Shown in pieces: positions 41,201 to 53,114 of a DNA stretch of 64,000 nt. The notes under the pieces were generated by a model, which saw only the letters and a program-made list of their open reading frames with translations, did no database searches and was not told the origin of the DNA. Source of the stretch: Diospyros lotus (taxonomy: Eukaryota; Streptophyta; Magnoliopsida; Ericales; Ebenaceae); assembly GCF_014633365.1 (NCBI RefSeq), contig NC_068352.1:27747310-27811309 (forward strand), given 5' to 3'. The position numbers were made by a program, and so were the translations under genes. How positions within the stretch are numbered: position 1 is the first letter of the stretch; every line of letters starts with the position of its first letter.

Positions 41201-43218
41201 AGGATTATCGCCTTCCCGATCGAACCTAGAGGCAAACACACAAAAACCCAACCCATAAACATTCGGCATTAACCCAATGCCCTCTATTTCGTCACTCATT
41301 GCAAAATCACCATTAACACTATTTCCAAACAACGAACCACGGCATACACCAGCCGTTAATAATTTCCAAACAACCTCGACCCAGGGTTTAATCCAACAAT
41401 TAAATTACTTTACACATTTTAATATCTCACATAAAGGAAATATTTTGAAGAGAATTAATTAACTCACCTCAATTAATCTGGAAGAGAAAATTAGCTAATC
41501 GCCCATATTGGCATCGCCTATTGGACTGCCATAATGCCCTCGGATTCCCATATCGAACCTCCGGCCCAATCCTCGAGCCTCAAATTAATTTCCATGGCTT
41601 TCACCCATTTTTCTAGAAATTTTTGGAATTTTTCCCTATTTTCTCCCTTATTTCCTTTTCTTTTATTTTCTTTTTTTCTTTTTATTTTTTTTTTCTTTTC
41701 TTTTCTAATTTTCCTTCTCATCCACTGTTCTTCTTCTCCACCTTCTTCCACGCAGCTCCTTCTTCCTCTTCATTTTCCTCTCCCGCGTGCGACCTGCGCA
41801 TGGCTCCGCTAGCCACCCGCCGCTACTTGCCTCCGTCGAACGCCGCCGCCTGCTAGCATGTCTCCTCCGGCCACCACGCAACTGCTGCCCGTCGCCCGCT
41901 TCGCTGTTGCAGCTGCTGCGCGCAGCCATGGCCGCGCTTGGCTGCTGCAACAGCAGCTTCGCAACTGCCTTGGCCGCGTCCCCGGCCATCCCCGACACTT
42001 CCTTGCGCCCCTACGCTTGCTGATGACGTCCTGCGTGCGTCCCCTGACGCTGACCAGCAGCTGGAACAGCAGCGAAGCTGCTGCCATGGCTGCTCGCCTT
42101 TGCTGCCTACAGCCCACATCGATGCCTCCGCGTGCCATCGCACCACCTTAGTTGTTTCTCCCGCGAGCCACCAGCCACTTGCGGCCACCATCGGCCGCCA
42201 AGCTCGTCATCGCATCACCTAGCCACGGCCGCCTCTGCTTCGCTGCATTGCGGCTTCCATGGCCGCCACTGTCCGCAATTTCAGGCCGGCCCATCTCCTT
42301 CTCGAGCAACTCTCCCTCTCGCGATCTCTATCTCGCAACCTCTCTGCATCTCACTTCCATTGGTCTCGGCCATTGCTCTCTCATGAGCTCTCTTCCTCCT
42401 CTGCTTTGGTTTCAAATTTTGAAATATGAGCAGAGCGCCACATATCTATATATGTATATATAATTGCACATTAACCCCCTTTAACATCATTAATCCCACT
42501 TAAGAAATTTTAATTACACTTGAGACTTTTAATAATAACACTTTGACCCTCCAAGGCTTAATTAAATTATCATCAAGCCACGCTACATCTCGATTTATCA
42601 AAAATTAATAGCCGACCGCTATTCGGGAATACTGACCTCGTCCCTGCGCCTACACGGGACCTTTATTCGTCTCGAAAATACTTAAGGGTTGCCTTACTCA
42701 GAAAACCGAACCACCCCTAAGGTCCCCTCAGCTTCCGGGAGGTCCTCTCCGACTATTCGGTAATGACACCCACTCAGGCTTATACAGAATTTATTTCGAA
42801 AATTATTTCCGATCGGACTGCTTTCAACGCCATTTATCTTCATCCCGAGATGCTCGCCAATTTCTTGCCCTCTTCCCTGGACATCCAAGTCCCGAGACAC
42901 TCCCAGCCGCCAATTCGACAATTTTTATTAATTAATTTATCAAGATTGACCCTTGGGCTTTTCGAACCGCCCGAGGTCCTGACAAAATAATCCAAAAATT
43001 ATTTATTTTCAATACCATGTAATACCGGGTATTACAGCAGCCACCTCCCTCTCTCCTCTGTTTCTCCATTCAGCCAGAAGCTTCAAGAAGCTTCAATGAG
43101 AGACACAAAGAAAATAGCAAATTTTTTTGATGCTTAGCACACCAACACACGCGCATCCCCTCAAATTTTAACACAAATTAATTAATTTAATTTAATTTAA
43201 TTAATTGGGGATATTACA
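38219..43218 (-). repeat. 3' LTR of the minus-strand Ty3 element, interrupted
   Basis: Aligns with 46628-49173 when 40573-43036 plus one GCAGC copy is removed, leaving about 2.53 kb. It includes a GC-rich block (40270-40440), unusual in this AT-rich region, and a pyrimidine run (40225-40280). Confidence 0.9.
40573..43036 (-). mobile_element. Solo LTR nested in that LTR
   Basis: Ends TGTAACGACC and CGGGTATTACA with perfect GCAGC duplications (40568-40572 and 43037-43041). 2464 bp. Read on the minus strand it starts TGTAATACCC like the solo LTR at 16178, so a related family is likely. A GC-rich patch (41750-42300) gives spurious long frames on both strands. The empty site is at 48986-48990 in the other LTR. 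Confidence 0.92.
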
Positions 43219-46200
43219 ATTCTCCCCTCCTTATTAGAATTTCGTCCTCGAAATTCGCGCTCAGTCCATGTCCTCAAGATACGCTCACAACTCTCATGAT
43301 ATTACTCAACTTCACATCTGGGACATTCCATATCATCATTTTTCAGTTCCCACAACTCCTTAATCTATCACCTTTATTGGATTACGTTATGGCCACTGAT
43401 ACCTCAACCGACGTAAGGAACGTCGTCATTCATAACTCATCATGGTTCGCCTATTACAATATGGTAATCCAACTGTTCCTCAAAACTATCTTGCATTTCT
43501 ATCGCACTTCCGTTTAATACTATCTCGAACACATATCAATCTCAATAATAAATCGATTCATAGCACAAAGCCCCAAGCAAATGCAACTAACTGCAAATAC
43601 AACCGGTAGTAACAGAGGTGAAGCCACCCTCTTGCATGACGAAAGGTTAATACTCGGTAACGTGATTAAGAAACGGTACTACATACTCAATCAAGAATTC
43701 AGCAGCAATATCCTTTAGTCTGACTTTTTCAACTGATTCTTAACCAGATACACATCATTTTCTCAGTAGCACTTTCTCCCACAATTGCCACGAATGCTCA
43801 GGGTCCCGTCAGTAAATATAGGTAGCCATTCAATCAGGATTATTGAGGAATAAACGTTATCCACTCAATATATCTAGAGATCTAAAATGTCACCCGATAG
43901 TCTCCTCTCCTTAAAGGAATCGGCACATCCAATTAAGGGTTCCTATTATAACTCATTCGATGATCACCAACCCTTAATCTTGTCCTTGCTACTGATCTTA
44001 ACTCCCAATAGCTAATTGGGTCGTACCTCATCTTGATTATTAATTATTAACCGTGACCTCCTCAAGACTTTATACGGTAGCTAGGACTCGATCTTTAGTA
44101 CCGGTGTTATCTGCTCTGAAGCCTGCTCGACTAAAAGCAACTCATTGTACCAGTAGTCATTCTAGTCCACTAGGCATCTCATAGGTCTTGCTTTTGGGGA
44201 GAAGCAACTTAAAGATGTGGGTTAAGCATTCTTCTAGCTGGCATAACAAGCCATGTCATGCTTTTGTCGATGTACCACTTGACCAGCACCCAGGGGAATC
44301 TCATCTCCTCAACCGGTCAATAACCGACCCTAGGGCATGTGGTTCGTGGTCAGTACCGCGCGTACTCATAGCAACCATTATCCTTACAACAGAACCCAAT
44401 AGTTACCTAGCCATACAACTAACTTCGGTCCTAGACATACACTCGAGTATCTCCTGCAATCTTAGAGGGGTTTTCTTATTTCTAATTCACTTATCACGAA
44501 TGCTCCACGGTAGCCCAAAACGTCTACTACCACTTTTGCTTTACCCTATTTATTACAAAATCTCACAACTTTAGTCCTTCGTCACGCTAATCGCGGCGTC
44601 ACTTGTACTTCACTCCACCTATGAGAACTAAACACCTCTACACCCTAGCCAGGTAGTGATGCCAAATCTCCAAACAGCATAACCGCTGTAAACTCCAAGT
44701 TCACAAGTCCATAATAATCCCTCAATAAATTCCCATCACAGATCCCTCTTGGGACTTTGTATTGGTGTTCCGAGTTATCCATCTAGATTTGATTAAACTT
44801 AGGGTGGATGCCCTAAACCTCCAAGAAAATGCAAACCCCTCAGAACCTCAATTTACCGCCATACCTCATCACATAACACATCTCTCGAGACAATTTAACT
44901 GTTAATTACACACGAACTACCACATTACCCAACATTCAGTTTCCCGTCTCAGTACACCATGTACACATCTCGGTACCTACGGGTCTACCATTTACCATCG
45001 GACTCCTATAGCACATTTTCCACCATGTGGGACCTTCCCGTACCACTCCTGGCAAAATTCAATCATAAACCTCCAGATCACATTCTACCACGACCTCATC
45101 TCTCATGAGATTAACACAAGCCTTAATAGGGCGTCGACAACACCTGGTGAGACCAAGGAACTCCAGACCTCTTTAGAAAACACCTCAGAGTTAGCCCGAC
45201 AAATCATCTGCTCGGGAGAGAAGACATCTATGCATTAAGGCTGCTCGGTTCAATTGCAGGGTCAATCCCTTACTAAGGCAACCTCCCTGGTAAATCTCCA
45301 AGAAAATCTAGAGTATCCCTCACTCATTCACAACCGAGAAAAGAATCCAACTATACACACCCTCATCATAAACAACGCATACCCTAATTGAAGCCTTAAG
45401 AGTTTCCTTAATCACTCATTTAAATGAGGTATGTGTTATCCCTAATCTACATCATTGATAGATAATGATTAGGGACCTAACAAATCCACCGCAAATCAAG
45501 TGTCCGATCCACTCGATCTTAGAGAAAACAATTCGCAACCAAATCGTCCATCGCAGGTTTGGCCTGTGACTTTCTAGGTCCATACTATTCATCACATCAA
45601 GTCACCAGGATACTCTTGCTAATAGCAATAATTACTTGATTCCTAAGGATCCCAAGGCTCACAAGTCTACTAAATATATCTCATTACATGATACCCTCAA
45701 ACATTGTACCTGATGCTTCCCACACCATTCCCATCCTTACAAAACTCGTAATTTACAACCACACATTTGCATTATGGCCCCCCCCTAATAATCTCACTAA
45801 CTAGAACTCTCCTTATCACCCCTGGCAACCGAGATAGCTTCCTCTGCCAGGTACGCTAAGTCCTCATTGCTAGCTATGCTAGAACTGGGTCCAACGGGTC
45901 CCTCTAGTGGTTATGACGACACCCTCACAATGGCTCAGACTGACTAGGTGTCAGGTAGTGCTCCAATCCTAGGCACACTCTTTACCGATCCCTAGTAAGG
46001 CTCCCAAATGGTAGCTTATTGCCTCACAGCCCTGGCAAAAACATCATAATGAGAACGAAGGCCCACATCGTTCATCATTGCTTCAGTCAGTCGCCTCCAC
46101 ACGTCATTCATGTGCTCATGGGCGAACAGGACTTGTCGTTCTAACAATCCCCACAAGATCTCGTGAATCATTTCTTAAGACACCTCGTCAAGCCAATACA

Positions 46201-46627
46201 TATAACTCAATAGGTATTCCTTTTTCGTCTCGCCCGCCTCCCCATCCTGAAGCAAACTCCTGCTCCCACTGACACCATAAACAATCCAATACTGAGAGAT
46301 CATCCGAGTTAGGTAAGGGTACACTGGGATCTAGGCCTTCGGGTCCTATTGGGAATACTCAAAATCTGTAAAAACCACTAAATATCAGGCAAATATATTC
46401 CAACCTCTTACCCAAACACTTAGGGCAGGCACAAGTCTTAAAGAAATCCCATTCATACCACTTCACAGTCCCATTCTAACATGCACTAATCACCCCTGCA
46501 CGAACATAAATTGGGACACAACCAAACCCTATTCAATTCACCTAGACATCTCCAACTCTACCCGACAACCTTGGTGTACAGGAACTCGTCCCTCAAAACT
46601 GACTCAAACAACGCTCTGATACCAACA
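43219..46627 (-). other. Internal region of the minus-strand Ty3 element
   Basis: The 3' end, read on the minus strand, has TTTCGAGGACGAAATTCTAA followed by a purine-rich AAGGAGGGGAGAAT. This is the usual end of chromovirus-type Ty3 pol plus polypurine tract. The 5' end has the primer site (reverse of GCTCTGATACCA, 46613-46624). Between them I could not recognise gag, RT or integrase. The element is internally deleted or non-autonomous. The + strand open frames are shadows. Confidence 0.65.
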
Positions 46628-49173
46628 TGTAAGGACCCCCGCCCGGATATCCCCAACCACCCGGACTACCCGAACGGGAGCGCCTACGGGAGGAGAAAAG
46701 TAATAAACACAGAGACAAAGACCACCTTGGCATGCATACACGAAAATGAGAGCAACGGAAGCAAAGCTAAACGCATGCATGCACTACGGGTACACCGCTA
46801 ACACAGCGATCACAAGATCAATAAATGAAAACAAACTCCTGTGCCAACATACACGAGACTCGAGGAAAGACCTGACACAGTACAAAATGACAGAGTAAAC
46901 CCTACCCAGACATCAGAGTTAACAGGGATTGACGGAACTGCCTGTACACCATACTGAGCTAGACGCTGACTCCCTTGCTCGGACCCACGCTGGTACTACC
47001 TGGAATAATGGAAAGCAAAGTGAGTCGAGAGACTCAGCAAGCATAAAGAAAAGAAAGGCTGAAGGCTGAACATAACCAGAAAACTCTCCTCAAATAAACC
47101 CCCAGGTACACACAAGGCATGAGATGCTACAACACAGTAGTATAGCATAATAAAAGCACATACCGGTCCTTGGGGCCCACACAAGACACACGGCACCCAA
47201 GTCCCATACCAACCTGCCGCTACCCTGAAAGGCAACAAATATCTCCACAAACCTGCGCGCGTAATCCCGAGTCGGTACTCCCGTCACCCATATCCATCAG
47301 TACTCCCGACAACTGAGCCATACGCTCCCTCGGAACGGTACTCCCGTTCGAGAACTAAATACTACCAGTATCCATGCAATGCACATATAAATGCAATGGC
47401 ATAGTGAGCATCAACGTGATACAAGGCGCCCATACATCCAGGCATCAGGCCATGCTCAGCCCACATAGAAAACCACACGCTATGCATATACCGCACTGGA
47501 TGCAACCTAACAAGGCTAGAATGTCCGTGTCCAAGCATACTCAATAAATGAATATCCCAACATGCATCCCGTATCCATGTGCATATCAAATCATGAACAG
47601 TAATACAATGTATCTAATCATGCAGTAAATCACATACCGGCAGAGCTAGTCAGCAGTGCCCGGCACCGGTCAACGGTCAGTGACTAGGAGTGTCCGCCCA
47701 ACGGTCCTCTTCAGGGCCATACCGTAGTCTACCCCAACGTCACCAAACGGTTGACCCCTGCCCCACTGGTCAATAGCTCTAACCAAATCATAAGTAAATC
47801 TGAGAAAAACCGTAAATGAAACTCGCACGACTAGGAACCTAGTTCCCCAACTGGGTTCAGCATCATTCCAAAAGGAATGGGGGCGGTACAAACCCCCGTA
47901 GGCTCACAACGAATAAAATTATAGAAGCCTCGGATTTAATTTAAATTAAAACAAATGAATAATAGTTCAACCAATAAGGCAAGATGTCGAATTAGAGTAA
48001 GAAAGGTGATAAAATACAGGAAATCACGGGGTCTTTCATGGGAACTAAAAGTCAGGAAGAGAGGGTTAAGAGCTTGCCTTTACACGGCCGTTCCTTGCTT
48101 TTCTTATGCACCCGCTGCGAAGTAAAACGTTCGCTGACAATAAATAAAATTGCAGCTTTAATTAAATAAATCTACCGTGTAATATAATTAATTTAGCCGT
48201 CTAAAATCCCACGTAAGCGCACCACAATTAATATCTCAATGAGTCTCATATTTATTTTAAATTAAATCACGCTAATAAAATTCTCGAAGCCAGCTTAATA
48301 AATTAAATTTAAATCAAACGACTCAAAATTCCATAATTAATAAACGAGCCGAAACAGACGAATGGAGAGTATAAAATACGAGAAATCATAGGGTTTCTCA
48401 TGGGAATTAAAGAATACAAGGAAAGGGTTAGGAACTTGCCTGAAACTAGCTGATTCTGACTTCTCTCAAGCTTCTGAGGCAAATTAAATCATTTCCTAGC
48501 AAATAACACAACTGGGACCCAAATTAATTAATTTTAATCGCCTAAAATTTATAATTTAAACATATCAGGCTTCTACTAATTTTTACCCACGTACCTGATC
48601 ACTTCCTTTGCCGAAAAATCCCAAAATTCTTTTTTTTTTCTTCTTTTCTTTTCTTTCTTCTTCTTCTTCTCTTCTTCTTCCTTTCTTCTCCCGCGCCCCT
48701 ACTTCAGCCGCGACCATGGCCACCGCACCCGCGCACGCACGCGGCTGTCGCTGCCGCTGCAACTGCAATCGGCCACCCCTCACCTGCCACCACTGCGCCG
48801 CCCCGACCGCCGCGAGCCTGCTGCTCCGCTTTTGCCGCTGCTGTAAGTTGCTCGGCTGCCATGACCGAGCTTCACTCGAAGCTTCCGTGGCTCCCACCAC
48901 CCTCTCTCCCTCATTCCATCTCTCTTTCTCACTCTCTCAATCTCTTCCTCTCCCTTTCGATCTCTCCCTCACTTGGCCGAGCGCAGCCACCTCCTTCTCT
49001 CCTCTGTTTCTCTATTCAGCCAGAAGCTTCAAGAAGCTTCAATGAGAGACACAAAGAAAATAGCAAATTTTTTTTATGCTTAGCACACCAACACAAGCGC
49101 ACCGCCTCAAATTTTAACTCAAATTAATTAATTTAATTAATTTAATTTAATTTAATTAATTGGGGATATTACA
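46628..49173 (-). repeat. 5' LTR of the minus-strand Ty3 element
   Basis: 2546 bp, starting TGTAAGGACC and ending GGGATATTACA. It differs from the left LTR at many scattered positions (a few percent by eye), so the insertion is clearly older than that of the Athila element. Confidence 0.92.
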
Positions 49174-50354
49174 GGTTGTTAATGGTTTCTACAGGCAGGA
49201 AGGGTACTTGTTTAGATTTTGGGAGGCTTTGTATTTCTAATGGATCTATAAGCCAACTCTTGGTGAGGGAAGCACATGGGGAAGGTTTAGTTTGTCATTT
49301 CGGTGAGAAGAAGACTTTAGAGCTGATTAAAGAACACTTCTATTGGCCGAGAATGATTAGAGATGTGCACTCAGTGCTAGAAATGTTTGTAGTTTGTAAG
49401 AAGGCGAAAAGTAAGGAAGTTACTCATGGGTTATACATGTCATTACTTATTTCAGATCAACCTTGGGTTAATGTGATCATGGATTTTGTGTTTGGACTAC
49501 CAAGAACTCAAAGAGAAAATGATTTAATCATGGTGGTTGTTGATAGGTTCTCAAATATGTCTCACTTTTTGCCTTGTCACAAAATTGATGATGTTTCTCA
49601 TATGTCAGACTTATTCTTTTGAGACATTGTAAGATTGCATAGAATACCAAGAAGTATAGTGTCTGATCGAGACACAAAATTCTTGAGTTATTTGTAGAAG
49701 ACATTATGGAAGAAGCTTGGCATAAGGTTACTCTTTAGTACCGCTTATCATCCTCAAATCGATGGACAAATCAAAGTGGTAAACCGTACACTTTCTTCTT
49801 TACTTAGAGCTGTTGTTAATAAAAATTTTAAGAATTGAGATGAGGGCTTCGCTTTTATTGAGTTTTCATGTAATAAGAGTGTGCATAGTGTAAACAAATA
49901 TTCTCCATTCGAGGTGGTTTATGGATTTAATCCCATTACACCACTTGATTTAACACATTTTTTGCTCAATGAGCGAGTATGTTTGGATGGAGAAAGAAAT
50001 CCTGACTTGATCAAGAAGTTGCATGAAAGTGTGAAACAACAAATAGAAAAGTGAAATGCAACTTATGCAAAAGTGGCACACAAAGGCAGGAAGCAAGTTC
50101 AAATTTCTCCAGGTGATCTTGTGTGGATTTATCTTCGAGAAAAACGATTTTCAAGTAAAAAGAAGTCCAAACTTATGTAATAAGCCGATGGTCCTTTCAA
50201 GGTATTAGAAGAGGGTTAATGATAATGCATACAAGATTAACGTACCAGGTGATTATTAAGTATCAACTATATTTAATGTGAGGGATTTAATACCTTATTT
50301 GGAGAACATCGAAGAGTTGAATTTGAGGGCTAATCTTATTCTACCCGGGGATGA
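49174..50354 (+). pseudogene. Integrase of Ty3 element B
   Basis: Continuous integrase remnant. The open frame 49176-49622 holds the H2C2 zinc domain (VREAHGEGLVCHF, HFYWPRM, VVCKKAK) and the start of the DDE core (WVNVIMDFVFGLP, VVVDRFSNMSHFLP). It then breaks at TGA 49620, with more stops at 49689 and 49838. It ends in the same VRDLIPYLEN tail as element A. It contains intact empty sites for all three insertions found in element A (49543, 49621, 49744). Confidence 0.87.
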
Positions 50355-51281
50355 TGATGTGAACAATGAATATGTGAAGGCAAGGGCTATCCAAGGACAT
50401 GTAATTTGAAGTTTTGGGCCAATTACTCACTCAAGGGCTATACAATTCCCAAAAAAAACTTGAGCTATTTATTGGAAATACTCCAACACATTTGAAGGAG
50501 TTAGAATTCAAAGTGAAGAACTTAAAGTTGAATTAATCACATTGCTCACTTGCTTGGTAGGTTAGTCATGAAACTGATTAGAGGGGTAATTTTGGAACTC
50601 TATAACTTTTGAATGGTTTGGAATTATGAGGTGTCACATGTCAATAGAAAACTCAAGATTTCAATTACAACTTCTTATATTTATGGGCGTCATTTCAACT
50701 TTCTAGTTGTATTTTATGGCCGTTTCGAGTTTGGTGGTCATTATTCATTGGGTGGAGCAGAGTAATGGATTTGGAGCATTTTTTGAATTTTTTTGGGTAT
50801 CTTTTAAATATTTGTCTTTTCTTTTGATTATTATGTCTTCCATATTTGAATTGTGTTTTTTATTTTAATTATTATGTCACCCATTCTTGGAGGGATGTTT
50901 ATCTTTAAATATTTGTCTTTTCTTTTGAATATTATGTCTTTCACATTTGAATTGTCTTTTGCTTTAATTATTATGTCACCTATATTTGGAAGGATTTTTC
51001 AACACTAGTATTTATATATGTCTTTTGCGTTAATTATTATGTCCTTGTGTTAAAACTAGTATTTATATATGTGATCTTATAATATTTTGATATGAACATT
51101 TTTATGAAAAAAGTGTAGAGAATATTTTTACACTAATTATTATCTAATTAATTCATTTATTTAATATTGAATTTATTTTCTTATTATCATTTTTTTTATC
51201 TTAAAGTATGGAGAATCAAAATTAATATTTTTATCATCAAATAAAAAATAATAATATTTATTTTGTATTTTGATCAGATCA
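50355..51281 (+). repeat. 3' LTR of Ty3 element B
   Basis: Starts TGATGTGAAC and ends CAGATCA; matches 29731-30615 including the internal duplication. It has an extra short duplication near 51010-51070 (ACTAGTATTTATATATG). Confidence 0.82.
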
Positions 51282-52060
51282 ACTACTACTACTAGTTGCC
51301 GAATGAATGCGATCAAGCGTTGAAATCTTCTTGAAATTTTAAATCTTGACGAGCCTATCTTGGCTTGGCCTGGTAAACTTGTCGTTTCAAGTCCGTATTG
51401 CTGGATTTGGACTCTAGTACAATTAATTATGGTTTTAAAATTAACATGTGATCTAATTATTTAATGGGTCTTTGTAGGTGGATTCGTCTGATGCCCAAGT
51501 TTAAATCGAATTACCCAGAATTTGGTTAACTATTTGATAAATCTAGATGTGTTGTGTGACGTGGCGAAAACCAGGCCATTAGATATATGAGGGGGCTTAT
51601 TTGTCTGGTATATGCTAAAGTATTTTCTTTTTTGACATTTTCTATTTTTAGGTGACCCTTTTACTAATTCAATTTTCTTGTTTCTAGGATGTGAATAGAA
51701 TTGAATTAACTATTTAAATAAATTTTATTTTCTATCTTATATTTATACTTATTTTTATTTTAAATAAAATTATTTAAGTTGCATTTGTGAGCCCATTTAC
51801 ACCCCTACCAAAGTAGAGTTATGGAAATTAAGCTTGGGCCCTCTCTCAACAAATATGTACCATTTTTACGAATTTATGAAGGCAAAACTGCCATGCCATC
51901 TTGAGATTTAATGTAATATTATAATTTTTATTTATTGTTAATTAATTTATTTTAAATATTATAAAGTAATTAAAATATCTTTATATTTAAATATTTATTC
52001 CTTATTTTTCATTTATATTTTTTTCTTAAACTTCTTCATTTATTTTTTTCTCACTTTAAA

Positions 52061-52640
52061 TGGCCTGTGACAACAATAGAAACAGAGATAATAGCAATAA
52101 GTCTATCTCTCTTATCATTTTTTTTTTGTCTTGAGTTCTAGTGGAACTCATTTTTTTTTTTTTTTAAGGGGTGGCCAGTGAAAGTAATGGCGATACAGAT
52201 TATAACAATGAGTCTTTATCTCTTCCATCATTTTTTTTTTTTAGTTCTAATGGAACTCTTTTTTCTTCTTCTTCTTCTATCTATTTTTTTTTTTAAAGAG
52301 GTGGCCGGGAACAACAATAGTGAAAAAAATTATAGCAATAAGTCTTTATCTCTCATCATTTTTCTCTTTTTTTTTTTTTTGAGTTCTAGTGGAACTCTTT
52401 TTTCTTCCTTTTTTTGGGGTTCTTATTTTCTATCTATTTTCTGAATTTGACTCTTTTTTTTTTATCTCAAGCTTTATCAGTTATCTATTTTCTAGTGGAG
52501 CTCTTTTTTTTTTTGCTTTTTTTTTTTTTTTGGGGGGGGGGGGGGGGTGGTTTCTTATTTTCTATCTATTTTTTGAATTTGACTCTTTTTTTTATTTTTT
52601 TATTCATCTCAAACTTTATCAGACATCATTTATCTCATGG
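52061..52640 (+). repeat. Minisatellite and T-rich repeats upstream of reductase copy 2
   Basis: Units starting TGGCC at 52061, 52172 and 52302 match the array before copy 1. A different expansion follows: TTATTTTCTATCTATTTT(C/T)TGAATTTGACTC occurs near 52425 and 52557, around a G-run (52533-52547). The array differs in size and layout between the paralogues. Confidence 0.8.
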
Positions 52641-52753
52641 TTTATCACATGCTAGTGCTAGTGACGAACCCAAATTAGTTCATTAAACGTGAGTTACGGG
52701 TGTTGTTTGTAATTTTTCATTTATCAATTATTGGTGAAAGCTGACACCAAACT

Positions 52754-53012
52754 CAGGGCTGGCATAGGCTAGTAACGTCTATGCCTAGGGCCCCTAAAGG
52801 GGATCTAATAATTTTTTTTTGTTAAATTTAATTGTAAAAATATTTTAATATTAAAAATAATTTTTTTTATCCAAAAAGGATCCAATAAATTTTTAATGAT
52901 AAATATTTTAGTATTAAAAAGGAGTTCTATAAAATTTTCATATTTTTTATTATTTTTTAAAATAATTCTAAATTTTAAATGACCTAAAGCCTCAACTCTC
53001 ATAGCCGGCCCT
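52754..53012. mobile_element. hAT-like MITE in the promoter of reductase copy 2
   Basis: Ends CAGGGCTGGC and GCCGGCCCT form short inverted repeats. The flanks ACCAAACT and ACCAGACC match at 6 of 8 positions. It is absent upstream of copy 1. It ends about 100 bp before the start codon. Confidence 0.7.
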
Positions 53013-53114
53013 ACCAGACCACAAACAACCATCCATCCACATCCCCGTCTCCCGCGAACGTATCTTCTTAACCTTGGATCTACCTGCTGCCGCACTTCAG
53101 TGAAATCCATTTCG

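Larger units (their letters stand above)
38219..49173 (-). mobile_element. Minus-strand Ty3/gypsy element, coding region degenerate or deleted
   Basis: Outer ends TGTAAGCACC and GGGATATTACA with perfect GGTTG duplications (38214-38218 and 49174-49178). LTRs are 38219-43218 (enlarged by a nested solo LTR) and 46628-49173. On the minus strand a tRNA-iMet primer site (46613-46624) follows the right LTR and a purine-rich tract (43219-43237) precedes the left LTR, so the element reads right to left. The internal region is only 3.4 kb and has no minus-strand frame of 60 codons. The matching uninterrupted site is 8936-8940. Confidence 0.92.

Noticed and set aside
41705..42463. Many overlapping frames of 75-112 codons on both strands, rich in Ala/Ser/Arg
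   Set aside because: They coincide with a GC-rich patch of a solo LTR, where stop codons are rare; composition explains them.
48583..49045. 105- and 145-codon frames, low complexity (Lys/Glu or Phe/Ser runs)
   Set aside because: They fall in the pyrimidine run and GC block of an LTR, and the equivalent LTR at 40180-40609 shows the same pattern. Not genes.
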